From: Pristimantibacillus sp052113225
GTDB lineage: Bacteria; Bacillota; Bacilli; Paenibacillales; Paenibacillaceae
NCBI RefSeq assembly: GCF_052113225.1
Contig: NZ_JBFRCT010000004.1
Location: forward strand, 372,001-436,000
Direction of reading: 5' to 3'
DNA length: 64,000 nucleotides
The first letter of the stretch is position 1, and each line of letters begins with the position of its first letter. Below are positions 1 to 8,680 of this stretch, piece after piece. The notes beneath the pieces are model-generated. The model was not told where the DNA came from and made no database searches. It saw nothing but the letters and a program-made list of their open reading frames with translations. Made by a program: the position numbers and the translations under genes.

Positions 1-63
1 GGAATATAGAATGAATCAAATTGCTGTAAACATACACAAAATTGTTTCAGGAGTGTGAGGCTT

Positions 64-912
64 GTGATCAGTATTTCCGGCGATGCGCATAGTTGGCAGG
101 AGCATGGCCTTAACAATACAGAGCAATTTCTAGCGGTCAATTGGTGTGGTTATCAAAGGCTCCAAACCAAAAGCCTGTCGCGTAATCGGGAGCAAGGGCG
201 GGTTGATTTTCAACTGATCTATATTACAGGGGGAAAAGGATTATTTCGCTTTCAAGACGAAACGATCGAGGTAACAAGCGGGAACCTCGTCATCTACACA
301 CCCGGGCAGCCGCAGCATTACAGCTATCAGGCGGAGGATGGAACGGAAGCTTATTGGATTCATTTTACCGGATATAGTGCTCATGAATACTTGCAGCAAT
401 TTGGTCTGCTGAAGCAGTCCATTCATACGATTGGAATCATAGACGAAGTGATTGCATTGTTTAAAAAAATCATACAAGAACTAAACAGCCATATGCCGCT
501 TCGTGGTCAGCTGACAACCGCCTATCTGCTCGAGATGCTCACCCTTCTTGGGAGAAGGCTGCAGTCGACAGAAGAGCTGGGATTACAAGGCCGGCATCCT
601 GACATTAATCAGATGATTGCCTTCATGCATGAAAAATACAGCGACAACTTAAGCATCTCTGATCTCGCAGGAGAATGCAGCTTAAGTGTATTCCGATTTA
701 TTCATAAGTTTAAGGAAGTAACCGGCATGACGCCGATGAAATATATTACCGACATTCGGATGAATGAAGCGAAAAAGCTCCTCTCCGAATCCTCTCTCCA
801 TGTGAAGGAAGTTGCAGCTGTTGTTGGCTACGATAATCCGCTGTATTTCAGCCGGATCTTCCGCAGCACCGTTGGCATTCCGCCAAGCGAATATAAGAAG
901 CAGTTTCTATAA
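64..912 (+). CDS. AraC-family transcriptional regulator with N-terminal sugar-sensing cupin
   Basis: Likely a carbohydrate-responsive activator. An N-terminal cupin-like half (GNLVIYTPGQPQHYSY, typical of AraC effector domains) is followed by a C-terminal AraC double helix-turn-helix over about the last 100 residues (SISDLAGECSLSVFRFIHKF and VAAVVGYDNPLYFSRIFR). The frame is open from a GTG at 55, but AGGAG at 49-53 touches that codon; the in-frame GTG at 64 has a 10-base spacing and is preferred. No target gene is evident: the next gene is convergent and unrelated. A hairpin at 936-957 follows. The family call is firm, the ligand unknown. Confidence 0.85.
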   Translation: MISISGDAHSWQEHGLNNTEQFLAVNWCGYQRLQTKSLSRNREQGRVDFQLIYITGGKGLFRFQDETIEVTSGNLVIYTPGQPQHYSYQAEDGTEAYWIHFTGYSAHEYLQQFGLLKQSIHTIGIIDEVIALFKKIIQELNSHMPLRGQLTTAYLLEMLTLLGRRLQSTEELGLQGRHPDINQMIAFMHEKYSDNLSISDLAGECSLSVFRFIHKFKEVTGMTPMKYITDIRMNEAKKLLSESSLHVKEVAAVVGYDNPLYFSRIFRSTVGIPPSEYKKQFL

Positions 913-935
913 AGGAAAGAATCGTGAGCAAATAA

Positions 936-957
936 AAAGCCCTATTACGGGAACAGG
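936..957 (-). terminator. Rho-independent terminator candidate
   Basis: GCCCT and AGGGC arms enclose a 10-base loop. Read on the minus strand the hairpin is followed by CTTTTTATTT, so it probably ends transcription of the minus-strand gene that stops at 1092; it may also slow read-through from the AraC gene. Confidence 0.5.
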
Positions 958-1091
958 GCGCAATTATAAGGGAGAGATGGTTGTTATAATCTTATAGGGA
1001 TAGCCGGGGATAATCGAATTAAAACAACATAACTTTAGCTAATCATGTAAATTGTTGTATTTAGTACAACAAAGGCTTTGCCGCTAGCCAT

Positions 1092-1703
1092 CTACTCTCG
1101 CTCGTATTTAACCAGATTAAATCCTTCATACTTTAAGGTTAATCCGCCGTTCAAGCCCTCCAGCTGTTCGGTTGGGATAAAGACTTCCCGGCTGCTATTC
1201 CCGTCATTAATGGGGATTACGCTGCCATCATCGGCATAATACGTTGGAAGAAACATCACATCACCATAGCTATGTTCCTCTTTAAATATAGTACTCGTAA
1301 CAAAACTGCCCTTGCTGTACAGATAGGTAGGATCAAACTTTAATGTAATGTAGATATTATCTGAATTCTTAGGCGGGTTGTACCAGGCAACTGTCTCCAA
1401 ATATATTTTCGTATGATGATGATTATAGATCAGTTTATGTAGATGGAATACCTCACCAGGCTTCCGTGGAATATAAGCAGGATCAATTCGGAACTCAAGC
1501 TTAATCGACTGCTGCTGGCTGGTGATCCGGTAACGATTCTGGGAGAATATATTGTCCTCAATTGCCGACTGCGAATAGCGTTGCTGGAGCATGGCATGTA
1601 TGGTCAAAATTAAAGGAGTCAGCATGAAAGCAATCAGCAAAGCGGTCAGGTTCCTCGTTGACATCATCCGGTTAAGCGGATAACTGCGAATATTCACCTT
1701 CAT
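1092..1703 (-). CDS. Membrane-anchored hypothetical protein
   Basis: Unrecognised. About 204 residues: a short basic N-terminus, one hydrophobic segment (LTALLIAFMLTPLILTIHAM) that would act as signal anchor, then a soluble domain rich in beta-type sequence (many Tyr, Thr and Val) expected outside the cell. The frame is open to 1778, but AAGGAGG at 1709-1715 lies five bases before the ATG ending at 1703 (a tandem ATG at 1706 is too close), so the shorter start is chosen. It stands alone between the AraC gene and the alpha-galactosidase operon. Confidence 0.6.
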   Translation of the reverse strand: MKVNIRSYPLNRMMSTRNLTALLIAFMLTPLILTIHAMLQQRYSQSAIEDNIFSQNRYRITSQQQSIKLEFRIDPAYIPRKPGEVFHLHKLIYNHHHTKIYLETVAWYNPPKNSDNIYITLKFDPTYLYSKGSFVTSTIFKEEHSYGDVMFLPTYYADDGSVIPINDGNSSREVFIPTEQLEGLNGGLTLKYEGFNLVKYERE

Positions 1704-1807
1704 CATAACCTCCTTCGTTTCCGATTGACTTACTACCATTGTACTTGTTCCCCGTTCCATACATATGCGCATTAGCAAAATTTATACAAACCTCCACACA
1801 AAAAAAA

Positions 1808-1841
1808 AGACTCTGAAAGGAACTGTCCCTTCAGAGTCTTC
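1808..1841 (-). terminator. Terminator of the alpha-galactosidase operon
   Basis: AAGACTCTGAA and TTCAGAGTCTT pair perfectly, and on the minus strand the stem is followed by a run of T. It begins a few bases after the alpha-galactosidase stop codon at 1845. Confidence 0.85.
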
Positions 1842-1844
1842 TAT

Positions 1845-4037
1845 TTATTTCACCGCGCGGAAACGGTATACCTTACTTGCATAATCACCGTGGAACAGTG
1901 GTGTCTGCAGACCTGCGTGCATCAGCTCGTCGCCGCCATATGCACCGTCTTCTCCATCAAGTGCATATTCAAGGTTAGGATCCAGCCCTTTCAGACGGAT
2001 ACGATCAAGCTTGGCATTTGCCTCTTGAAGGACAGATACATAGACAACAAATGCTTCGCTTTTGTCTTTCGATACGAACATCCAAGCCGTCTCATTACCT
2101 TCGAACGGGCTCAGCAAACGATAGAAATCACCGAATTGCACGAGAGGACGCACATCTTTATAAAGAGCAACCTGCTCTTTCACAGCTTCTTTCTCTTCTT
2201 CTGTGAACACCGTCAAATCTAGCTCATAGCCGAAGTTACCGGACAACGCTACATTTCCTCTTGTCTCAAGAGATGCCTTACGGCCTACCTGATGATTCGG
2301 AATCGCCGACACATGGGCACCCATCGTGCTAATCGGATAGATGATGCTCGTACCGTATTGGATTTTCAGACGGGATACCGCATCGGTATTATCGCTCGTC
2401 CACGTTTGCGGCATGTAGTACAGCATACCTGGATCAAACCGTCCGCCACCGCCTGAGCAGCTTTCGAACAGGATATGTGGGAACGAAGAAGTGATTGTCT
2501 CAAGCACTTCATAAAGTCCCAGCATGTAGCGATGAGCAGTCTCACGCTGGCGGTCTGCCGGCAGAAGAGCCGAACCAATCTCTGTCATATTGCGGTTCAT
2601 GTCCCATTTTACATACGTAATTGGCGAGCTCGACAGAATATCCGATACAGTCTTCACGATGTAGTCTCTAACATCTTGGCGGGAGTAGTCGAGAATAAGC
2701 TGATTACGGCCCTGCGATCTGCGGCGTCCTTCTACATGGAGACACCAATCCGGATGTGCCTTGTACAGCTCGCTCTCCGGCGAGATCATCTCTGGCTCGA
2801 ACCACAGGCCAAACTGCATATCCAGACGCTTCACCCGATCAACAAGATCCTCAAGTCCATTCGGCAGCTTGTTACGGTCAACAAACCAATCGCCAAGCGA
2901 GGTCGTATCCGCATTCCGTTTGCCAAACCAGCCGTCATCCAGCACAAACATTTCGATGCCAAGCTCTTTGCCGGCTGTTGCGATCGCTTCAATTTTGTCC
3001 GCGTTGAAGTTGAAGTACGTTGCCTCCCAGTTATTCACGAGGATTGGACGAGTCTTGTCACGGAACTCACCACGAACAAGTCTTGTCCGGTACAGCTCAT
3101 GATAAATGCGGGACATGCCGCCAAGTCCGTCTGGCGAGAAGACCATAACGGCTTCCGGTGTTTGGAACTGCTGGCCTGCTTCAAGCTTCCAGTTAAAATC
3201 AAATGGATTAATGCCAATAAATAAACGCGAAGAATGATACTGGTCAACCTCAACTCCTGCGATAAAGCTGCCGCTGTAGACAAGGTTAACGCCATAAACA
3301 TCACCATGATCCTCTGTCGCCCCTTCAGCAAGCAGCGCGAGGAAAGGATTTTGCATATGGCTGGAAGAACCACGGCGGCTCTCAACAGACTGCATGCCAG
3401 GCTCAAGCTTCCGTTTGTGCACATAACGCTCACGCGCCCAAGCCCCGGATAATTGCAGCATTTCGAAGCGGTCATGAACAAAATCAACGCTCATGCTAAG
3501 CGCACGCTGCAGATCAAGAGTCATTTCACCACTGTTGATGAATTTCACAGAACGCGTAATCGCGTCATGATTCTCAAATACGGTATAGGACAAAACAGCT
3601 GTAAGTCCTGTCAGATCATCTTTCAGCGTCAGTTCAAGCGTCTGCGCTTCCGAATCGGATTCTACGTAAACGGCAGGCAAGCCATCGAGTTTCTTTTTAC
3701 CGTCGAAGATTACATGGGAGTCATACGTCAATTCGCAAATCGTCGAGCCGTTTGGCAGCTTTACTTGGTAAGCCGGCGAACGGAAATCCGTGCTTCCGTA
3801 AGAAGGGAACTCTTGCGGCAGCGCATCAAGGGACAGATCCAGCTGACCTTGATCCGGGTTCGGGCTAAACGATGCTCTTTCTTTAATCTGAAGCAGACGG
3901 TCGAGCTGCAAGCCTTTTACTTTACGGCCCCAATAGATGTGAGCGGGATAACCCTGCTTCAGAATTTGAAAAGCATAGCTTGTATTCTTCGATTGCAGAT
4001 GAAATAGATTTAGTTCCTTATCGTAAAAAATAGCCAT
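1845..4037 (-). CDS. Alpha-galactosidase, glycoside hydrolase family 36
   Basis: Hydrolyses terminal alpha-1,6-galactose from melibiose, raffinose-type sugars and galactomannan side chains. The 730 residues match the usual GH36 length (N-terminal beta-sandwich, TIM barrel, C-terminal beta domain). Visible landmarks are FVLDDGWFGKR near 364-374, the nucleophile Asp479 in YVKWDMNRN, the ESCSGGGGRFD loop near 525-535, and the acid/base Asp549 in WTSDNTD. No signal peptide, so cytoplasmic. GAGGAGG lies 10 bases before the ATG. The gene follows the LacI gene by 35 bp and is probably co-transcribed with and controlled by it. Confidence 0.95.
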   Translation of the reverse strand: MAIFYDKELNLFHLQSKNTSYAFQILKQGYPAHIYWGRKVKGLQLDRLLQIKERASFSPNPDQGQLDLSLDALPQEFPSYGSTDFRSPAYQVKLPNGSTICELTYDSHVIFDGKKKLDGLPAVYVESDSEAQTLELTLKDDLTGLTAVLSYTVFENHDAITRSVKFINSGEMTLDLQRALSMSVDFVHDRFEMLQLSGAWARERYVHKRKLEPGMQSVESRRGSSSHMQNPFLALLAEGATEDHGDVYGVNLVYSGSFIAGVEVDQYHSSRLFIGINPFDFNWKLEAGQQFQTPEAVMVFSPDGLGGMSRIYHELYRTRLVRGEFRDKTRPILVNNWEATYFNFNADKIEAIATAGKELGIEMFVLDDGWFGKRNADTTSLGDWFVDRNKLPNGLEDLVDRVKRLDMQFGLWFEPEMISPESELYKAHPDWCLHVEGRRRSQGRNQLILDYSRQDVRDYIVKTVSDILSSSPITYVKWDMNRNMTEIGSALLPADRQRETAHRYMLGLYEVLETITSSFPHILFESCSGGGGRFDPGMLYYMPQTWTSDNTDAVSRLKIQYGTSIIYPISTMGAHVSAIPNHQVGRKASLETRGNVALSGNFGYELDLTVFTEEEKEAVKEQVALYKDVRPLVQFGDFYRLLSPFEGNETAWMFVSKDKSEAFVVYVSVLQEANAKLDRIRLKGLDPNLEYALDGEDGAYGGDELMHAGLQTPLFHGDYASKVYRFRAVK

Positions 4038-4072
4038 TGTCTTAGTTCCTCCTCATGTTAGGGAAAGTTTGT

Positions 4073-5092
4073 TTACTTACTTCCGCAGCTCTCTCGGATG
4101 ATCAGCTTCGTATTAATCGTGATATGCGAGGCCACTTCTCTGCCCTCTGCCCGCTCGAGCAATAACTGCACAGCCGTCCGACCCATCAGCTCGGTATGGA
4201 CACGAACGGTAGTCAGCGGCGGTGTGAGAAAAGCGGAGACCTCAATATCATCGAAGCCGATAATCGCCATATCCTCTGGCACATGCAAACCGCGCTCATG
4301 AAGCGCACGAAGAGCACCTACAGCCATCGGATCGCTGGCTACGAAACAGGCCGTAGGCCTATGCCCGGCATCCAGCATCCGAAGCATCGTCTCGTATCCG
4401 CCGTTCGAAGACCAATCCGTCAAATACATGAGATCGGGATTGTAAAATCCGCGCTTCTGCTGAAGCTCTGCGAATATCCTTGTACGCGGATCCTCCTGAT
4501 CCCCCTCTTCCTGCTGCGAGACAGGATTAGAGCTGCCTCCGATAAAACCAATCTCCGTATGCCCAAGCTTGTGCAAATGACGAAGCACTTCCTTCATCGC
4601 CTGCCCGAAGTTAAGCTCAACGGAATCACAATCATCAGGAGCAAGATCATGGTTTACAAAAATAATTTTGTCCCGATGCGGGTAAAGCCGGTTAACCTCC
4701 TGATCATCAACTGAGCCAACGACAATAAGGCCATCCAGCTCGTTAAGTGGTGTCATATCGGACTTCAATGCACCTCGTATAACCTTGTCAATCGCAATGC
4801 CAAGCTCCTCACAATGCGTCTCAATCCCGCGCCGGATGGCACTGAAATAAGGATCACTATGCTCATCTTCAAGCGTTGACCACATCACGAGGCCAATCTT
4901 TAACGTCGATAGCAGCTTGTCCTGCTTCATTCGCTTAAGGCGCGATGGCTTATATTGCAGCTGTTCGGCAATATTAAAGATGCGGCTGCGTGTCTCCTCG
5001 CTGACACTTAGCGACAAGTCGTTATTCAGCACACGGGATACCGTTGCAGACGAGACGCCTGCTTCGCTTGCAATTTGTTTAATCGTAGCCAT
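4073..5092 (-). CDS. LacI-family transcriptional repressor
   Basis: Probable local repressor of the alpha-galactosidase gene. The N-terminal helix-turn-helix ATIKQIASEAGVSSATVSRV is followed by a periplasmic-binding-like effector domain (IGFIGGSSNPVS, ACFVASDPMAVGALRAL, IIGFDDIEVSAFLTPPLTTV), as in MsmR/GalR-type regulators. The frame is open to 5107, but GAGG five bases before the ATG at 5092 and the family N-terminus MATIKQ favour this start. First gene of the operon, hence likely autoregulated through the palindrome at 5114-5135. Confidence 0.92.
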   Translation of the reverse strand: MATIKQIASEAGVSSATVSRVLNNDLSLSVSEETRSRIFNIAEQLQYKPSRLKRMKQDKLLSTLKIGLVMWSTLEDEHSDPYFSAIRRGIETHCEELGIAIDKVIRGALKSDMTPLNELDGLIVVGSVDDQEVNRLYPHRDKIIFVNHDLAPDDCDSVELNFGQAMKEVLRHLHKLGHTEIGFIGGSSNPVSQQEEGDQEDPRTRIFAELQQKRGFYNPDLMYLTDWSSNGGYETMLRMLDAGHRPTACFVASDPMAVGALRALHERGLHVPEDMAIIGFDDIEVSAFLTPPLTTVRVHTELMGRTAVQLLLERAEGREVASHITINTKLIIRESCGSK

Positions 5093-5113
5093 ATATGCCT
5101 CATTCACTTAAAA

Positions 5114-5135
5114 TTTAGTTAATAAATTTACTAAA
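5114..5135. promoter_or_regulatory. Candidate LacI-family operator
   Basis: A 22-bp AT-rich imperfect palindrome (TTTAGT, 10-base centre, ACTAAA) with 9 of 11 base pairs symmetric. It lies just upstream of the LacI regulator start, where an autoregulatory operator would be expected. Assignment is by position and symmetry only. Confidence 0.5.
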
Positions 5136-5169
5136 CTACAATTCTATTGTAGCAAATTGGCCGAAAACA

Positions 5170-5221
5170 AACAAGAGCGAAACCAACATGAGGCCCTATA
5201 GGCCTTGGTTGGTTTCGCTCG
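5170..5221 (-). terminator. Rho-independent terminator
   Basis: GAGCGAAACCAAC pairs with GGTTGGTTTCGCTC around an inner stem containing AGGCC and GGCCT. On the minus strand a T-rich tract (TTGTTTGTTTTC) follows, so it ends transcription of the small gene that stops at 5239 and insulates the LacI promoter. Confidence 0.8.
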
Positions 5222-5238
5222 ATTTTTAGCATACTTAA

Positions 5239-5784
5239 TTAATCTTGATTGCGCTCTTTGTATAAACGGTCTAGGGCAAGAGCACTTTCATAATCAGTAG
5301 CAGGGGCCATGATCTTGAGATCTTTGGTTGCACCTTCACTTTTCCCAACGGGTTCAAAGAGGAGAAGCTTCATACTTTCAAACTCTCCCACTTTCCAAAT
5401 GCTACCCATCCCGATTGTATATAACCTTTTAGTTGCACCATTTGGTTTATAGTCTGCACCAATATAATTCAAAAAACCCCCTCCATTATTAAAGTCTTTA
5501 ATGAATATAATCGGAGCCATCTTCGACTTCGTCTCTTCATACTTCGTAATTTCAATCTGCCCAGTGAATCGTCTTTGTTCATGGAACAGCTTCCGGTGCA
5601 AAGTTCCTTTAATTGTTATCGTTGTCTTATCCACCGAAGACGGATCTCCTGCCCTGAATTCCACTGCTGGATAAGTAAGATTAATCTTCTTCGGAAAATC
5701 ATACTGCCATATGATCAATCCGGCTGCAGCCAGTAGAATGAATATTACGATTCCTGATATTTTCAAAGCTCTGCTCATGATCAA
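5239..5784 (-). CDS. Membrane-anchored hypothetical protein, tandem paralogue A
   Basis: Unrecognised 181-residue protein with an N-terminal signal anchor (ISGIVIFILLAAAGLIIW) and a soluble domain of about 150 residues predicted outside the cell. It is a close paralogue of the protein at 5926-6468: the first 60 residues are nearly identical, including KKINLTYPAVEFRAGDPSS, and so is the C-terminal MAPATDYESALALDR, while the middle has diverged. Each copy has its own upstream region and its own terminator, so the two are separate transcription units. No function is assigned. Confidence 0.65.
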   Translation of the reverse strand: MIMSRALKISGIVIFILLAAAGLIIWQYDFPKKINLTYPAVEFRAGDPSSVDKTTITIKGTLHRKLFHEQRRFTGQIEITKYEETKSKMAPIIFIKDFNNGGGFLNYIGADYKPNGATKRLYTIGMGSIWKVGEFESMKLLLFEPVGKSEGATKDLKIMAPATDYESALALDRLYKERNQD

Positions 5785-5861
5785 TGCTGCCCCTCTCCAC
5801 TCCTAAAAATTACCATACGAGCTATAACGAGCGCAATGGTGAAAAAGGTTCAAATAAAAAC

Positions 5862-5912
5862 AAGAGCGAAGCTTGCGGGTGGCCGGGATGGCCATCGCAT
5901 GCTTCGCTCGAT
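5862..5912 (-). terminator. Rho-independent terminator of paralogue B
   Basis: GAGCGAAGC and GCTTCGCTC arms with an inner GGCC...GGCC stem. On the minus strand the hairpin is followed by TTGTTTTTATTTG, closing the gene that stops at 5926. The same tract overlaps the upstream region of paralogue A. Confidence 0.75.
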
Positions 5913-5925
5913 TTCGCGTGTTTAA

Positions 5926-6468
5926 TTATTTTTGATTCCGCTCCTTGTACTGACGGTCTAATGCAAGAGCACTTTCGTAATCAGTAGCCGGGGCCATGAT
6001 TTCGAGGTCTTTTCCTTGACTTGGACTTTGTCCAACAGGTTCATTAAGCAGCAGCTTTAAGCTCTCGAACTCACCTATTTTCCAAATTGAGCTTAACATT
6101 ACAATAATTGAACTTTTAACTGCCCCCGTCGTTTTATAGGCTTCATTAAAATAAGTTAAAACGCCCCAACCATAATTTATTTCTTTATGGAAGATAAACG
6201 GAGCCATCCTCGACTTTGTTACTTCATACTTCGCAATATCAATCTGCCCTGAAAAGCTTTCATTGCGCCATAGCTTCCGGTGCAACGTTCCTTTAATCGT
6301 TATCGTTGTTTTATCCACCGAAGACGGATCACCCGCCCTGAATTCGACTGCCGGATAAGTAAGATTAATCTTCTTCGGAAAGTCATATTTCCATATGATC
6401 AATCCGGCTGCAGCCAGTAGAATAAATAATACGATTCCGGATATTTTCAATGTTCTGTTCATGATCAA
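5926..6468 (-). CDS. Membrane-anchored hypothetical protein, tandem paralogue B
   Basis: 180 residues with the same architecture as its neighbour at 5239-5784: signal anchor ISGIVLFILLAAAGLIIW, then the conserved start of the extracytoplasmic domain. Divergence concentrates in residues 65-150. About 75 bp upstream of the start is also nearly identical to the upstream region of the other copy, showing that the duplicated unit included the promoter. No known domain recognised. Confidence 0.65.
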   Translation of the reverse strand: MIMNRTLKISGIVLFILLAAAGLIIWKYDFPKKINLTYPAVEFRAGDPSSVDKTTITIKGTLHRKLWRNESFSGQIDIAKYEVTKSRMAPFIFHKEINYGWGVLTYFNEAYKTTGAVKSSIIVMLSSIWKIGEFESLKLLLNEPVGQSPSQGKDLEIMAPATDYESALALDRQYKERNQK

Positions 6469-6545
6469 CGCCGTGCCCCTCTCTACTCCTAGAAATTACC
6501 ATATGAGATATAACGAGCGCAATGGCGAAAAAGGTTCAAATAAAA

Positions 6546-6583
6546 ACAAGGCTCTAGAGTTCATCAGACTCCAGAGCCTTGTA
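6546..6583 (-). terminator. Terminator-like hairpin
   Basis: CAAGGCTCTAGAGT pairs with ACTCCAGAGCCTTG around a 7-base loop; on the minus strand it is followed by TTTTTATTTG. It lies downstream of hrtA on that strand and upstream of paralogue B, and probably ends the haem-efflux transcript beyond the interspersed repeat. Confidence 0.7.
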
Positions 6584-6771
6584 CATTGGATTTCCTCCAA
6601 TAAAAGGAGGCTAAATTAAACGACGGCTTAGTTACGTTGGATTCCCTACAATAAAAAATCGATGAATGGAGCTTCTACCGCCGAAACAATCGGATTATAC
6701 TACATGAAATCCAACGTAGCTCAAGTTCCCAAGAGAGAATGGAGCCTTATCCTGCATGAAATCCAACGTAG
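6582..6771. repeat. Interspersed palindromic repeat, copy 1 (190 bp)
   Basis: Four copies of a 10-11 bp motif, two direct (TACATTGGATT at 6582, TACGTTGGATT at 6633) and two inverted (AATCCAACGTAG ending at 6719 and 6771), form a nested inverted-repeat element. A second copy with the same motif spacing is at 21832-22020, also intergenic. The inner stretch GGATTATACT and the tract TAGCTCAAGTT are shared. No coding capacity; resembles a small non-autonomous mobile or structural repeat. Confidence 0.7.
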
Positions 6772-6813
6772 CGCATTCCATTCCTTCAGTTGGCGACCAG
6801 CAGAACAGCGCGT

Positions 6814-7491
6814 TTAATGCTCAACCAGACGTCCATCCTCCAAATACAGTACTCGGTCGCAAAGCGGCAGAACTCGATCGTCATGCGTGACCATGATCGC
6901 GCTCTTCCCTTGCTCCTTAACCTCGTCTGCAATCATACGCACAACGTCCATCCCCCGGTTTGCGTCCAAACTTGCCGTTGGTTCGTCAGCCAGGAGCACA
7001 GCCGGATCGTTCATAAGTGCTCGAGCAATGGCGACGCGCTGGCGTTCCCCTCCGGACAGCTTATCTGGATAAGCGTGGCTGCGCTGGCTTAAGCCTAACT
7101 TTTGCAGCAGTCCCCTCGCTCTTCCAACTGCCTGCACGTTGTCCATACCTCCTTGTTTTGCCACAAATAACAGCTGCTCCTCAATCTTTAGATAAGGAAG
7201 TAAATTCGCGCTTTGAAAAATAAACCCGAGCTTATGCAGCCGCATATCCGAGAGTGCCTGCTTATCTTTACCGATGATCGATTCTCCATCGAGCAGAACA
7301 TCTCCACTTGTAGGCTCTAGAAGCGCACCTGCAATGGACAGGAATGTGCTTTTACCGGAACCAGAAGGTCCCATTACAGCAACCAGCTCTCCTTCCGACA
7401 CAGACAAATTCAACTGATCAAGGATCGTACGCTGTATACCGCCATCCTCGAACCTACGGGTTATATTATGAAGAATTATTCTTTCTCTCAT
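6814..7491 (-). CDS. hrtA: Haem efflux ABC transporter ATPase HrtA
   Basis: ATP-binding subunit of the HrtAB system that relieves haem toxicity by removing haem from the membrane. 225 residues with Walker A GPSGSGKST, Q-loop FIFQSANLLPYLK, signature LSGGERQRVAIARAL, Walker B VLLADEPTASLD and switch His in MVTHDDR. The tract FIFQS..LLPYLK..EQL...AKQGGM resembles staphylococcal HrtA as I recall it. Its start overlaps the hrtB stop by four bases (ATGA), indicating translational coupling. Confidence 0.88.
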   Translation of the reverse strand: MRERIILHNITRRFEDGGIQRTILDQLNLSVSEGELVAVMGPSGSGKSTFLSIAGALLEPTSGDVLLDGESIIGKDKQALSDMRLHKLGFIFQSANLLPYLKIEEQLLFVAKQGGMDNVQAVGRARGLLQKLGLSQRSHAYPDKLSGGERQRVAIARALMNDPAVLLADEPTASLDANRGMDVVRMIADEVKEQGKSAIMVTHDDRVLPLCDRVLYLEDGRLVEH

Positions 7492-8615
7492 GCCGCTGTC
7501 CTCCCGATTGCATCCAAGGCGTCAATTCTGGCCACTTTCCATACGGAAAACAAGGAGCCTGCGAGTGACATGACGAGAAATGCACCACAAGAAACGGCTA
7601 GTGTAAAAGCATCAAGCTGAAACGGCATGCCGCTTGGCAGCAATGCTTTTACTCCAAGGACGAGCAGTACGCTGATCATAAGACTCCCTGCACATAAGAG
7701 CAGCACTTGTAAGGTAACACTTAAAAGCAAGTATGTGGTACGTGTACCGATAGCCTTCAAAATGCCAAACTGGCTGCTCTTTTGGATAGTAATGACGTAG
7801 AAGAACACCGCAAGTACAAATGCAGAAATGACAAACAAAAATGCAATCATCATTTTTAGCGAGCCTTGCTCTTCCTTATAGCCCGGGATCGCAGAGACTG
7901 CAGCCGATTTGGTCACGATCTCAGCATCCGGCAAAGCAGCCGCAAGACGTTCAACTTGTGCCTTATCTGAATGAATGGCAAATGCGCTATAAGCTTTATC
8001 GGTATCCGTCCCGCTGACACCTTGTCTCGTCGCCGACACCAACTGAAGCTGCTGCCAGTCTCGATCACTTAAGAATACCGCAGGTGAATGACTAAATGAT
8101 TGCTGGGTTACAAAACCACTGACGGTCCACTTCATACCAGATGTCTGGTCTACGATCACCGTACCAATCCGAATCCCTGAATCCTTCAACTTGTCGTCCA
8201 CAAGCACTTGTCCTTCACTCTTCACTGTGAGGGTGTTCCCCTCAATGACCGATGGCAAAAGCCAGCCCTCAGGCTTGACAGCGAGCAGTGTTACGTCAAG
8301 CTTGAGGCTTGCAGCTTTGGCCGTCACGGTTGTCATACGAACACCCAGTGGCTGCACGTTATTCTCGCCGACTATGGCCTCCGCTTGGGTCAGCGCCTGC
8401 TCTTTAATCTGGGACCGTGTAAAACGATGATTGGAATCCTTCTCCATCACAAAATGCGTAGCATTCATATTCTCAATGGAAGCTGCATTATCATAGGCTA
8501 GACCTTGCGCCAGCCCGGTAACGAACAGCACAAGAAAGGCGACCAGCAGCATAATGGCTGCGATCAGCGAATAACGAACTTTGGCGAATCTAATCTCACG
8601 AATGGCCAGATACAT
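7488..8615 (-). CDS. hrtB: Haem efflux ABC transporter permease HrtB
   Basis: FtsX/MacB-type permease. 375 residues: one N-terminal membrane helix (SLIAAIMLLVAFLVLFVTGLAQGLA), a large extracytoplasmic domain of about 200 residues, then three helices in the last 140 (FYVITIQKSSQFGILKAIGTRT is the conserved FtsX motif). The start MYLAIREIRFAKVRYSLI and the tract LFVTGLAQGL resemble HrtB. GGGAGG lies 8 bases before the ATG. Its own promoter region carries the HssR direct repeat, so it is probably induced by haem through HssRS. Confidence 0.87.
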   Translation of the reverse strand: MYLAIREIRFAKVRYSLIAAIMLLVAFLVLFVTGLAQGLAYDNAASIENMNATHFVMEKDSNHRFTRSQIKEQALTQAEAIVGENNVQPLGVRMTTVTAKAASLKLDVTLLAVKPEGWLLPSVIEGNTLTVKSEGQVLVDDKLKDSGIRIGTVIVDQTSGMKWTVSGFVTQQSFSHSPAVFLSDRDWQQLQLVSATRQGVSGTDTDKAYSAFAIHSDKAQVERLAAALPDAEIVTKSAAVSAIPGYKEEQGSLKMMIAFLFVISAFVLAVFFYVITIQKSSQFGILKAIGTRTTYLLLSVTLQVLLLCAGSLMISVLLVLGVKALLPSGMPFQLDAFTLAVSCGAFLVMSLAGSLFSVWKVARIDALDAIGRTAA

Positions 8616-8654
8616 GATGCTTCCCTCCCTTTAATGACTCAAGTTTAGGAAGCG

Positions 8655-8674
8655 AAAATGAACGGCATATGAAC
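8655..8674 (-). promoter_or_regulatory. HssR-binding direct repeat upstream of hrtB
   Basis: On the minus strand GTTCATATG and GTTCATTTT are repeated with an 11-base period in the 65-bp gap between hssS and hrtB. The HssR box described in staphylococci is a direct repeat of GTTCATATT with a 2-base spacer, which also gives an 11-base period. A possible -10 (TAAACT) lies at 8642-8647, placing the box over the -35 region as expected for an OmpR-type activator. Confidence 0.75.
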
Positions 8675-8680
8675 GGACCA

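Noticed and set aside
2475..3224. Long plus-strand reading frame of about 250 codons inside the alpha-galactosidase gene
   Set aside because: It is antisense to a strongly supported GH36 coding sequence, lacks a ribosome site and shows no domain.
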